Shown piece by piece: positions 43,193 to 52,201 of a DNA stretch of 64,000 nucleotides. Both the position numbers and the translations under genes were made by a program. Position 1 is the stretch's first letter. Every line of letters starts with the position of its first letter. Under the pieces are notes generated by a model. It was not told the origin of the DNA, ran no database searches, and worked only from the letters and a program-made list of their open reading frames with translations. This stretch comes from Desulfopila inferna. Its GTDB lineage: Bacteria; Desulfobacterota; Desulfobulbia; Desulfobulbales; Desulfocapsaceae. The stretch is taken from the NCBI RefSeq assembly GCF_016919005.1, contig NZ_JAFFQE010000002.1, positions 682,001-746,000 on the forward strand. The letters run 5' to 3'.

Positions 43193-44077
43193 CTACAGAA
43201 GGGACGGGGCAAAATGTCTCAGATGATACTGCAGACTGGGTTGATTCGGCAAATAACGCATGCTGCCAGCTTCTTCACAGAAGGAAAGAATGGCCTGGAA
43301 TAGCTTATGGCGCAGATACTGCAGCCGTTTTCCATTTACCTGCAGGCTTTCAGGATCGAACCACGGACGACGCAGGTAAGCGCTTCGGTTAAGTTCGATC
43401 TGAATCCAGGGAATCTGCTTGCCGTGCAGTTGTGAGATATGTCCGCCTTTAAAGGGATTATTAAGAACGATCCGGTCCGCTTCTTCGGGAAATTCAGAGC
43501 GCAGACAGTCGGCAAAGAGATTGATAAGATCAGCGGGGCAGGAGATATCCAGATCTTCTCCCGAGCCGTTTTCATCACCGCAGTTACTGAGGCAGATAAA
43601 AGGTCTTTCATTTTCTCCGGTATCGGTCCCTGGAGGATACTCGAGCATCGAGTGGCAATCCAGACCGCAGACCAGGGCGGGATCAGTCATGTCCTCAGCT
43701 ATTTGCTGATGATAGGGGTAGTAATATCTTTCCAGCAGATCCTGGATGAGCCGACTATCAGGTCGGTGTCCCTGACGGTACACCGGGGTTTCCATGACCG
43801 TGTGGTTCTTGACCACACCATCAGGATTTTCGGGAGGCAGATCATCGGGAGCTCTGTTGAGATCGATTATGGCTCTGGCGATATTGGAATCATGGTAATA
43901 GCAGACTTCATCCCTGAAAGAATAGATGGAACGGGTACAAGGATCGCTATCGGGAAAAATATCCGAAAAATCCAAGGCTATCCGATGCACTATATCAGGG
44001 GGAACGCTATAGCCGCCATGAGGAACCGAAATCAAGAGCGGCAGCTTCATTGCATCTTGAGTAAGCTCTTCTTTCAT
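43193..44077 (-). CDS. N-formylglutamate amidohydrolase family protein
   Basis: A 294-residue metalloenzyme of the FGase family, which splits N-formyl-amino acids. Marks: LLISVPHGGYSVPPDI, SNIARAIIDLNRAPDD, GLDCHSML and HISQLHGKQIPWIQIELNRS, with His, Asp and Glu as likely metal ligands. No histidine-degradation genes are nearby, so it may act on another formyl or acyl compound. ATG 44077 has a weak ribosome site; ATG 44050 is an alternative. Confidence 0.88.
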   Translation of the reverse strand: MKEELTQDAMKLPLLISVPHGGYSVPPDIVHRIALDFSDIFPDSDPCTRSIYSFRDEVCYYHDSNIARAIIDLNRAPDDLPPENPDGVVKNHTVMETPVYRQGHRPDSRLIQDLLERYYYPYHQQIAEDMTDPALVCGLDCHSMLEYPPGTDTGENERPFICLSNCGDENGSGEDLDISCPADLINLFADCLRSEFPEEADRIVLNNPFKGGHISQLHGKQIPWIQIELNRSAYLRRPWFDPESLQVNGKRLQYLRHKLFQAILSFCEEAGSMRYLPNQPSLQYHLRHFAPSLL

Positions 44078-44447
44078 AAGAATAATGTCAGGAAAAGGCG
44101 CTTTCCGGCATAAGAAACCTGTATGGAAAATCGATATTAATAGTATACGACAGTATCAAGGGTGAAAAAGCCGGGATAATGAGATGTGTCGCAGTCGATA
44201 ACGGGCAGTGAAAGACGAAGCTCTGCTGCCGCTTCAATTTCTTTCAAGTCTTTATGATCGAATAAATTATAACCGAAAGTGATGAATGAATCAAGCGGAT
44301 GGCTTTTCAGGGAAGAATGAGGGTCAGATCTTGAGTATTAATATTTTTTAAGATATCAGTATGATGATCAATAAAAAAATGCTGTAAAATTAATTAAGGA
44401 AATCTTTGTTGAATAGATAATTTTGATATACAGACAGAAGGAGGCGA
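44078..44447. other. Spacer with a possible gene remnant
   Basis: No complete gene is visible in these 370 bases. On the minus strand, about 44137-44330, a frame is open for some 60 codons (including FITFGYNLFDHKDLKEIEAA and PVIDCDTSHYPGFFT) and ends at TAA 44137-44139, but it lacks an ATG/GTG start with a ribosome site. It may be the decayed tail of a lost gene. Confidence 0.3.
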
Positions 44448-47135
44448 TTACTCCTCCCCTTCCACGAGCTTTATTTCAGGTTGCCAGTCCAGCCATTCCT
44501 TTTCGGCCTGATCATGCAGAGTGAAGTGGTATTTTTCCGAACCACTCAGCATCCTGGAATTATTCGGAGTCGCCACGGCGATCCCTCCGGCCAATAATGC
44601 CTCCAGTGATTCTATCGAGACGGAAAGTCCGGAGAACAAACCACCTTCAATCCTGGCGCCGCTTGCTTTCCAGAACTTGGTATTCTCCCGGATTAAAGGT
44701 CTGTAAGGATCTTCAATGTTTAAATGGATAAAGACACTCCTGAAGGTATCGGAGAGTTTGTAGCTCACTACCTTGCCGATTTTTACTTGTCTGTAGAAGA
44801 CCGGTGAGTCGATTTTCAGCGAGCCGAGATGCTTGCTTTCAAGTATGACATGCAATCCCGCAGTATTCTCCACGGTGAAGGATGGAGGTTCGGACAGAGC
44901 GATAAATTCTTTACTGAGATTGCCGGATCCCGGCAGGATACTGAGATAGGAGCCAAAAAGAACATTTTTCAAGTTCCTGATGCCGGAAAGGCTCATCTCC
45001 GCCTTTTCGGTCCATATCATTGTGCGGCTCCGAAAAAAGGACTCGGCTTCTTTATCAATCGAAAGCCTTACTATTATATCATTCATGTTCTCTGCGAAGC
45101 TGAGATCACTTACATGACCTATTTCAACACCTTTGTATCTGACAGGGGAGTCCTTGCGCAGATCACCTGATTCACGGAACCTGACGGAAACGGTTATCTT
45201 ATCGATATCTTCGGCCGCGCTTCTATCGGCATAGAGAGGGAAAATGTCGTTCTTTTGGGGGAGGGCATTCCGCAGAGGGGTAAAGTAACCGATACCCCCG
45301 GTGACAATGGATTGAAGAGATTGTGCAGCCACCGTGAATCCGGAGAGGCTGCCTTTGACGGTTATGCCGCTGATATTGTAAAATCGCGAAGAAGAATTAA
45401 CTGTACCCGCGTATTGTTTTTCCAGAAAACAGTCAATAATTGTGGTGTGGTTATCCGCCGAGAGGCGAAACCCGGTTACTTTCCCAACCTCGATTTTCTG
45501 ATAATAGAGTGGGGTTCCAACCTTAAAGGATTCGGGATTATCCGTTTTTAATTGAAAATGATAACCGTCGGACTGGAGCAGGGGGGATTCTCTCACAGCC
45601 TCGGCGTAACTTTCATATACGGAAAAGTTGATATTGTCAGTCTTATCGGGGGAAGTGGCGGCGGCAGTTTTGGGGGTGATAAATGAAATTCCGCCATTTA
45701 AGACGGCATTCAGAGAGTCCGTCTGCAAATGAACACCGGAGAAGCCGGCATCAAAGGTGATACCTCCTTCTTTCCAGAAAACAGAAGAGGGTTGAACAAG
45801 CTCTTCATATTGCTCATAAATGAATATCAGTATTTCCGATTTGTCAAAATCATCATCAAATCCGACATCCAGGACCTCGCCGACCTTTTTCTCTTTATAT
45901 TTTACCGGAGCGCCTTTATTAATAGAGTGTGATTTCGCGGCGCTGAGGAGCAGTTCGGATCCGGGCCGCAGGGGCCTGAGGGGCGGCGGTTCCGGCAGAA
46001 TCTCAAAATTTTTTTTAAATGGCCCGTCACCCGGAAGAAAAGTGATATACGGGCCGGAGAGGATAGTATCCAGGTTTTCCATGCCCTCGAGACTAATCTC
46101 GGGCCTGACTATCCAGAATTCAGTGGTGCTGCGGAGGATCCGTTCCGCCCTGGGATCAAGCATGATATGAGCGGTTACCGAATGCCGTTCATCCTCGTTG
46201 AATTCGATCTTTTCGACTATACCGGCAACCAGTCCTCGATAGATAACTTGAGTTTCTCCCTCGGTAATTCCAGTACTGGAGGCGAGCTGAAGTGTCATGG
46301 GAATGCCGTATCTGGCCGATTCGATGTTTTCATACAGGGGGAAAACCTGTCGGTTTTGTGCAGGTTTGGAATCTTTAAATACCTCCGGGGTAAACAGGAC
46401 AATCCCGCCCTTTAAAAGCGAGGCCAGGGATTCTATTTGTACTTCCAGGTTGGTGAGTTTTCCGGAAATATTGATGCCGCCGGCCTTACTGAATCTGCTG
46501 TCTTCTTTTACCAGATGAGCATAATCAGGTTTGATGTAGATGTTGATGATGACGAAATCGTTACCCTGTTCAAGTTCAACATTGGTGACGGAGCCGATAC
46601 GTATATTTCGGAAATAGATGCCAGACCCGGTTTGCACGGAACCCAGCTCTTCTGCGCGCAGTTTGACATGGAGGCCCGGAGTTTCGGCCGGTATCGGCGG
46701 CGGCGAGGACAATCCTGTAAAGGTTTCTTCCGGATCCGATGAGGTCCCCGGCTGGATGCCGATATAACTACCGGAGAGAAGAGTGTCGAGGCCCTGAACG
46801 CTGGCGGCGGAAATTTCCGGCTTGACAATCCAGAACCTGGTATCTTCGACGAGCAGACCGGCCGCGGTTTTGTCTATTTCAGCAAGGGCCTTGATTCTCC
46901 GGTTGTCAAGATCAGGCTCGAGTCGGGAAATCTGCCCGATAGGAATGCCGCGGTAAATTATCTGGGTTTTCCCCGGGGTGATGCCGCTGGCGTCATCAAA
47001 AAAAATAACAATACCGATGCCGGCATTCTGGTAGCTGGTATAGGCGATCCAGCCACTGATGCACAGAGCGATAATGGGAAGAATCCAGACCGGTGAAATG
47101 CCTTTTCTCTTCTTGAATTCAGGAATTGGTTCCAT
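44448..47135 (-). CDS. letB: LetB/PqiB-type intermembrane lipid-transport protein with seven MCE domains
   Basis: An 895-residue protein with one N-terminal membrane anchor (about residues 14-34) and seven MCE domains, seen as repeats of the pattern xGxxVxYRGxxIGxV: starts near GIGIVIFFDDASG, GLHVKLRAEELGS, IPMTLQLASSTG, GSELLLSAAKSHS, YHFQLKTDNPE, ITVSVRFRESG and GLHVILESKHLG. Seven domains and this length match E. coli LetB (877 residues), which stacks into a tube across the periplasm to carry phospholipids. It overlaps letA by 17 bases, supporting a LetA-LetB pair. Confidence 0.93.
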   Translation of the reverse strand: MEPIPEFKKRKGISPVWILPIIALCISGWIAYTSYQNAGIGIVIFFDDASGITPGKTQIIYRGIPIGQISRLEPDLDNRRIKALAEIDKTAAGLLVEDTRFWIVKPEISAASVQGLDTLLSGSYIGIQPGTSSDPEETFTGLSSPPPIPAETPGLHVKLRAEELGSVQTGSGIYFRNIRIGSVTNVELEQGNDFVIINIYIKPDYAHLVKEDSRFSKAGGINISGKLTNLEVQIESLASLLKGGIVLFTPEVFKDSKPAQNRQVFPLYENIESARYGIPMTLQLASSTGITEGETQVIYRGLVAGIVEKIEFNEDERHSVTAHIMLDPRAERILRSTTEFWIVRPEISLEGMENLDTILSGPYITFLPGDGPFKKNFEILPEPPPLRPLRPGSELLLSAAKSHSINKGAPVKYKEKKVGEVLDVGFDDDFDKSEILIFIYEQYEELVQPSSVFWKEGGITFDAGFSGVHLQTDSLNAVLNGGISFITPKTAAATSPDKTDNINFSVYESYAEAVRESPLLQSDGYHFQLKTDNPESFKVGTPLYYQKIEVGKVTGFRLSADNHTTIIDCFLEKQYAGTVNSSSRFYNISGITVKGSLSGFTVAAQSLQSIVTGGIGYFTPLRNALPQKNDIFPLYADRSAAEDIDKITVSVRFRESGDLRKDSPVRYKGVEIGHVSDLSFAENMNDIIVRLSIDKEAESFFRSRTMIWTEKAEMSLSGIRNLKNVLFGSYLSILPGSGNLSKEFIALSEPPSFTVENTAGLHVILESKHLGSLKIDSPVFYRQVKIGKVVSYKLSDTFRSVFIHLNIEDPYRPLIRENTKFWKASGARIEGGLFSGLSVSIESLEALLAGGIAVATPNNSRMLSGSEKYHFTLHDQAEKEWLDWQPEIKLVEGEE

Positions 47136-48552
47136 GAAGTGTTTCCCCGGTTATGGCCGATTTATCCTGCGGTTTTTCCGAGGATAGCAGATCCCACATG
47201 ATTCGTGGGTCGAATGTTAGCGCTGCAAGCATTGTGGCGACCACCATCAGGCAGAAATAGGTAGCTGCCGGTGCTGTTTCAATTGAGGAGAAAAAACCAA
47301 AATTCACAAAGAAACCGAGCAGGGCAATGACAAAAATATCAAGCATGGACCACCTGCCGATAAACGCTATAAAACGAAACATAGCGGTTTTCTGCCGTAG
47401 ATATCTCGGACGATTTAATTTAATAGTGAGCAGAACTATGGCCAGACCCACAATCTTGAAGACGGGAACCAGGATTGAGGCTGTAAGTATTATCAGCCCT
47501 ATGACATAGGAGCCGTCCTGAAAGAAGAGAATAATACCGTCGAGAATGGTGGAATGGCTGGGTATACCGAAAAATTCGACACGCATTATAGGTAAAAAAT
47601 TGGCGGGATAGAGAAAAAGGGCGGCGGCGATTATGAGTGCCCAGGTCCGGCCTATACTGGCTGGTTTCCGCAGATGAAGAACAGCGCCGCAGCGACTGCA
47701 GCGTTGCTGACCCTCAGGCATAGAATTCAGGACAGGCGAGAGCTTGTCGCAATCGCTGCAGACCGCCAGACTATTGCCGGCCGCCGTAAGATTAGCGAAA
47801 GGGGAAGTAGAAGCCGTATCTCTCTGTACCGGCAGCGAATCGCTCTTACCCTTATTTTCTATAAGATTCCAGAAGCTTTCCCGGCATACTGCCAGCGAAC
47901 TTGCCATGGTTATCAATACCAGGCCTGTAAAACAGAAAAAGCCTATATTGAAATCTATTTCCACCGTTTGCAGCATCTTGATAACCGTTATCACAATGCC
48001 GAGAAGATAGACTTCGACCATGACCCATTCACCAAGATGGTTATATATTCGGAATAATCTGCCCAGATGGGGCGGATACTTGCGGAGACGAAGGCATAAA
48101 GCCACAGTTGCCAGAAGAGAGAGCTTAAGCAACGGAAAAATGACGACAGAAAAGAATACGGCTGCGGCAACAAAATAATAGTCTCTGTCGAGAAATTTCA
48201 TTATGGTCTGTAGGATATTACCGGTTTCGTGCAGGCCGAGCTGCTGAAAAGTCAAGAGAGGCATGAGGACGGCGGGGAAGTAGAGACACATCCCTGCCAA
48301 CGCCAGGGCAAGCGACCTGGTTACACTGTCGCGGCAATGCTGAAGGAGTACACGGCCGCATCTGGGACACGCGCTCTTCCTGTCATCGGGGGGCCGTATC
48401 TTATGCATCAACAGATCACAGTCAGGGCAGGCAATGAATTGAGTATTATAGTCGATGGCGTTGTAAAAATGATGTTTCACGGGAAAATATGATGCTAAGA
48501 GGTAATGAATAATCTCTTCGGCAGAGTTCCCAAGAGTGTCGAAAGTGTCCAA
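47119..48552 (-). CDS. letA: LetA/PqiA-family inner-membrane protein
   Basis: A 477-residue membrane protein of two PqiA domains, each with a zinc-ribbon-like pair of CxxC motifs followed by four membrane segments: CPDCDLLMH/CPRCGRVLL in the first, CSDCDKLS/CSRCGAVLH in the second. LetA is the transporter-like partner that loads lipid into the LetB tunnel. ATG 48552 starts the N-terminal domain. It is the first gene of the letA-letB pair. Confidence 0.92.
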   Translation of the reverse strand: MDTFDTLGNSAEEIIHYLLASYFPVKHHFYNAIDYNTQFIACPDCDLLMHKIRPPDDRKSACPRCGRVLLQHCRDSVTRSLALALAGMCLYFPAVLMPLLTFQQLGLHETGNILQTIMKFLDRDYYFVAAAVFFSVVIFPLLKLSLLATVALCLRLRKYPPHLGRLFRIYNHLGEWVMVEVYLLGIVITVIKMLQTVEIDFNIGFFCFTGLVLITMASSLAVCRESFWNLIENKGKSDSLPVQRDTASTSPFANLTAAGNSLAVCSDCDKLSPVLNSMPEGQQRCSRCGAVLHLRKPASIGRTWALIIAAALFLYPANFLPIMRVEFFGIPSHSTILDGIILFFQDGSYVIGLIILTASILVPVFKIVGLAIVLLTIKLNRPRYLRQKTAMFRFIAFIGRWSMLDIFVIALLGFFVNFGFFSSIETAPAATYFCLMVVATMLAALTFDPRIMWDLLSSEKPQDKSAITGETLHGTNS

Positions 48553-48747
48553 AGTATTATGTACTGAAGGGCACGTTCCAAAGACCTCTAAGGGTAATCT
48601 GAAATACTTTTTTTGTCGAAATATATTTGTTGGAGTCGTATCCTAATTGATTCCCCCTCAAGTTAAAGAGCAGACAGCTGGATGAAAGAATGCCCATGAC
48701 TTATGAAGGCGATCGTTTGAAATCTTAACCAGGCAACAAGGATTAAA

Positions 48748-49644
48748 ATGAAAAGATGGCTAAAGCTCTCATTTATTACAGAACCGGTTCTCGTCGATTC
48801 TATTGCCGATTTCCTTATCGGCATCGTCGGTGCGGGGGTGGAAATCGGCATTGATGAAGATATTTATCTGAAGTCCCTCAATGCCTATGTTGAGAAGGAA
48901 AATCCGTCTCAGGATGAGCTTGAAGAGGTACTCCGGCTGGTTGCTGATCACACTCTGGAGCTGGCGGAGATTTTTCAGGTAAACCCGCCTGAACTCAGCT
49001 GGACGATAATAGAAGAGGAGGATTGGGGAAAGAACTGGAAGAAGCATTTTTTACCTTTTGCCGTTACTGATGGACTTGTCATAGCGCCCTCCTGGGAGAA
49101 CTACCAGCCTAAACCCGGAGAAGAGGTCCTGGTCATGGATCCGGGTATGGCCTTCGGCACAGGGCACCACGCCACCACGGCTCTTGCCTTGCAGATGCTG
49201 AAGGAAGTGATGGCGCAGCCCAATGGACCTCGCAGTGTACTCGATGTCGGAACCGGAACGGGGATTCTGGGAATGGCGGCAGCTCTATTGGGAGCTGAAA
49301 AGGTACTTGGTATAGATAATGACCCTATCGCCGTTGCTGCGGCTGCCGAGAATATAGAGAAGAACGCTCTTGGTGCCGTTATGGCAGTAAGAGAGACTCC
49401 ACTGGCACAATTGGAAGAGGAATCTTCTCTGGTTATAGCCAACATCGTCTATGATGTCTTAGAGTGGATGTCGGCAGATTTATATCGCCTGACCATAAAG
49501 GATGGCCTTGTGATTCTCTCGGGTATTCTCCAGGAGCGGCAGGCGAAGTCTCTAATCGACGTTTACGAGGATCTGGGCTTTAGCCTGCAAAAGAGAAAGG
49601 ACCGGGATGAATGGGCGGCGCTGCTTTTGAAAAAGGTACGCTGA
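48748..49644 (+). CDS. prmA: Ribosomal protein L11 methyltransferase PrmA
   Basis: A 298-residue SAM-dependent enzyme that trimethylates ribosomal protein L11. Marks: WGKNWKKHFLPFAVTD and DPGMAFGTGHHATT (PrmA-specific), SAM-binding VLDVGTGTGILGMAAALLGA with IDNDPIAV, and VIANIVYDVL near the catalytic site. Length matches the family (about 295). Convergent with the PilZ gene eight bases away. Confidence 0.95.
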   Translation: MKRWLKLSFITEPVLVDSIADFLIGIVGAGVEIGIDEDIYLKSLNAYVEKENPSQDELEEVLRLVADHTLELAEIFQVNPPELSWTIIEEEDWGKNWKKHFLPFAVTDGLVIAPSWENYQPKPGEEVLVMDPGMAFGTGHHATTALALQMLKEVMAQPNGPRSVLDVGTGTGILGMAAALLGAEKVLGIDNDPIAVAAAAENIEKNALGAVMAVRETPLAQLEEESSLVIANIVYDVLEWMSADLYRLTIKDGLVILSGILQERQAKSLIDVYEDLGFSLQKRKDRDEWAALLLKKVR

Positions 49645-49652
49645 TTCCGGAA

Positions 49653-50024
49653 TTACCCGGCGGTATCCATGGGTGAAAGCTGGTAGTCCTGATCAAAAAT
49701 GATCCCCAGACCCGTCTCCTCGGCGCGAATAACGACCCCTGTTGCCTTAACCCAGATTTTCTCGGCTCCGAGCTTCTTCAGGCTGCCCGCCGAAAGGATA
49801 AAACGGAGTTTTTTCAATTGATCGTAGTCGACCAAAAATTCAAGGTATACCCTGCTGGCCAGGGGAATTGGTATATCGGTGATCAGGAAGGCGCCACCGG
49901 AGCTTATATTTACCGCGGTGGTTACTTCATTGATAGGATTTCCCGCACTATCCGCAGCTGCACTTAATTTGGCCTGGAGCTGCAGGAGAAAGCGTTCGTG
50001 GTACCTACGGTCATTTTTATTCAT
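49653..50024 (-). CDS. PilZ-domain protein
   Basis: A 123-residue single PilZ domain. The c-di-GMP-binding marks are RRYHER near the N-terminus (RxxxR) and NISSGGAFL (D/NxSxxG). Likely a c-di-GMP-responsive adaptor; its output partner is not encoded nearby. Confidence 0.88.
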   Translation of the reverse strand: MNKNDRRYHERFLLQLQAKLSAAADSAGNPINEVTTAVNISSGGAFLITDIPIPLASRVYLEFLVDYDQLKKLRFILSAGSLKKLGAEKIWVKATGVVIRAEETGLGIIFDQDYQLSPMDTAG

Positions 50025-50544
50025 GTTCAGGGTGATGTAATTGTGCTGATTTCGAGGGCAAATACCAGTTATTCAGATTAATAGTTGAGTTAAGCCTGGA
50101 TGTCAAACAAATGGATCATTTTTCTTTTAAAGAGACCCAGGCTATGGTTACCGCATATGAGAGATACATGACTGGTATTCAGGAGCTTTACTCCTTCCCG
50201 CATCGGCCGCTGGAAGGCCTTGCGTCCGGTAATCAGGCCGGCGCCGCTGGCCCGCTTATTAATTACAGCTGTTCTGACTGCCTCGGAAGAATCATTCCGG
50301 CCTGACGCTCCTCCTGAGTACTCCTGTTGATTCCGGGCTCATAAAGCTCGATATGCTCTCCGGCGGCACCGGTGCGATAACACTTCCTTATTGGAACAAT
50401 AAATTTTGGGAGGCATAAGTAAAGGCAGGAAAATGAATTTTATATTAGCTGCCCGGGGACTGGTCAGCTGCCCTGTAAAAAATCTGGATAAATCTGTGGA
50501 AAGAAGATAGCTTGTCACTATCGCACTAGGAATGGTATGGGATT
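50025..50544. other. Spacer between the PilZ gene and rsmE
   Basis: A 520-base gap with no strongly supported gene. A 64-codon frame at 50111-50305 (plus strand) exists but has a weak ribosome site and a composition that does not convince. No repeat copy or terminator of note. Confidence 0.4.
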
Positions 50545-51282
50545 ATGAGACGATTTTTCTTTAATACTGAACAACGTAGCGGAGAGACGGTGATTCTCTG
50601 TGCAGACGAATCACGTCATATCAGCAGGGTTCTACGTTACAAGCCTGGTCGGCAGGTAGAGCTTCAAGACGGTAAAGGGACTATTTATCTTGCTGAAATT
50701 ATGGACACATCCGAGAATGTGCGGCTGCGCATACTGGCCGAGAGGAGCGGAGCGAAGAAGGGAAATACCGGATTGCTGGTTGGACAGGGAGTTATAAAAA
50801 CAAAAAAGCTGGAACTGGTGCTGCAGAAATGTACCGAGCTCGGGGTTGACGGCTTTTACCCGTTTTTGAGCAGTCGCTGCCAGGGTGATTTGATACGGCA
50901 ATATCGGGGAAAGGGGGAGCGCTGGCGCCGCATTATCGACGAGGCATGCAAACAATGTCTGCGCTCCCGACCCATGGATCTTCAGGCCATCCACCCTTTC
51001 GAAGAGATTATCGACCTGCCGGAAATCGAAGACAATGTGGTAAAACTGCTTTTCTGGGAGCATGAAAGGGAGACGAACCTGGCCTCCCTGCAGGAGCCGT
51101 TAAGGCCCGGCAGTCCGGTTTTTCTCCTTTTCGGGCCGGAAGGCGGTTTCTGCGAGGAGGAAATTGAGTGTGCCGGCCGCGCCGGCTGGCAAACGGTGGG
51201 TCTGGGACAGCGGATACTGCGGGCTGAAACCGCTGTCATTGCCGCGGTTTCTATCGTCCAACACCATCTTGGGAATATGTGA
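50545..51282 (+). CDS. rsmE: 16S rRNA m3U1498 methyltransferase RsmE
   Basis: A 245-residue SPOUT methyltransferase modifying U1498 of 16S rRNA. Marks: SRHISRVLRYKPG and the knotted SAM-binding region LLFGPEGGFCEEEIE and LGQRILRAETAVIAAVS. ATG 50545 starts MRRFFFN, typical for RsmE. Its last 32 bases overlap the convergent batE gene. Confidence 0.95.
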   Translation: MRRFFFNTEQRSGETVILCADESRHISRVLRYKPGRQVELQDGKGTIYLAEIMDTSENVRLRILAERSGAKKGNTGLLVGQGVIKTKKLELVLQKCTELGVDGFYPFLSSRCQGDLIRQYRGKGERWRRIIDEACKQCLRSRPMDLQAIHPFEEIIDLPEIEDNVVKLLFWEHERETNLASLQEPLRPGSPVFLLFGPEGGFCEEEIECAGRAGWQTVGLGQRILRAETAVIAAVSIVQHHLGNM

Positions 51283-52201
51283 TATGGCTGGTATTGATCT
51301 GCTCAAAGGAGGTAGTGGGAATCCATCCTGATCGCCCTCTCTCGTCCTGTACATAGTGATAGTCTCCATGTTGCTTACCGGCATGGACCAGGGTCCCCTC
51401 TTCCAGACTGCCCAGAGAAGCGGCTGAATCAAAAGGGGATGTCAGCAGCCTGATGTCCTCTTCGGTAATCACTCCGCTATTCCACAAGGTGTGCTGCCGA
51501 TAGGCGCCCAGACCGGCGAGAGCAATAAAACCGATAAGCAGGAGGCAGAGAGTCGACCGCCCTTTTCTCAAACGGAAGCGCAGGGATAACATGAGAAGCA
51601 GGGTGAGAACACCGTAGCCGCAAAGCGCCAGCAACGCCCACTGGTTCATGTCATAGCGAACGAGAAGCTTCTCTCCCAGACTTTTTTGCTCCGAAAACAG
51701 CCCGTTCCTCTCTCGTATCATGGCAAGATCTCCGCGCAGGTCGTCATCTCCCGGGGCGATTCTCAACCCGCGCAGGTAGTGAAGAATCGCCTCTCCATCC
51801 TGCCCTGCGCCGGCATAACTGTTAGCCAGATTATGGAGGAGTTCCGCGGAAAAGCCATATTCGCCGATCAAGCTTCTGTAAATTGTGATGGCCTGCTGAT
51901 ACTTCCTCTCGGTATAGGCCTGGTTGGCCTCATCGAACCTTTGGGCTGGGGCCTGCCCGGTTTCAGCGCAATGGCCGCTGGTGTAGAGCGGCATTATCAT
52001 AATGATAAACAACAGGCCACCATGAGAAATGGCCTTTTCACCCAATCTCTTCGTTGTGTCAGTAAAATTTATCTTCGGAATATAAAATATATGCCTCCGG
52101 TAAATTTTGCTGCCACGCCTCGACCGTGAGCGAAAAATCTCATTTTTCAGGGTACCCACAAGTTTGCCGGCAAGCATTCCAATTCGGCTGAGCTGGATCA
52201 T
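51251..52201 (-). CDS. batE: BatE-like TPR/SH3 protein
   Basis: A 316-residue envelope protein ending the Bat operon. After a long N-terminal part and a signal/anchor region (about residues 60-80), it has TPR repeats (ANQAYTERKYQQAITIYRSL; NLANSYAGAGQDGEAILHYL), two membrane segments (about 185-225) and a C-terminal bacterial SH3-like region (TLVHAGKQHGDYHYVQDE, then GWIPTTSFE). ATG 52201 overlaps the batD stop. Its 3' end runs 32 bases into rsmE on the other strand. Confidence 0.85.
   Translation of the reverse strand: MIQLSRIGMLAGKLVGTLKNEIFRSRSRRGSKIYRRHIFYIPKINFTDTTKRLGEKAISHGGLLFIIMIMPLYTSGHCAETGQAPAQRFDEANQAYTERKYQQAITIYRSLIGEYGFSAELLHNLANSYAGAGQDGEAILHYLRGLRIAPGDDDLRGDLAMIRERNGLFSEQKSLGEKLLVRYDMNQWALLALCGYGVLTLLLMLSLRFRLRKGRSTLCLLLIGFIALAGLGAYRQHTLWNSGVITEEDIRLLTSPFDSAASLGSLEEGTLVHAGKQHGDYHYVQDERGRSGWIPTTSFEQINTSHITYSQDGVGR

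Noticed and set aside
50111-50305. 64-codon plus-strand frame
   Set aside because: Weak ribosome site and no recognisable feature; listed only as part of the spacer.
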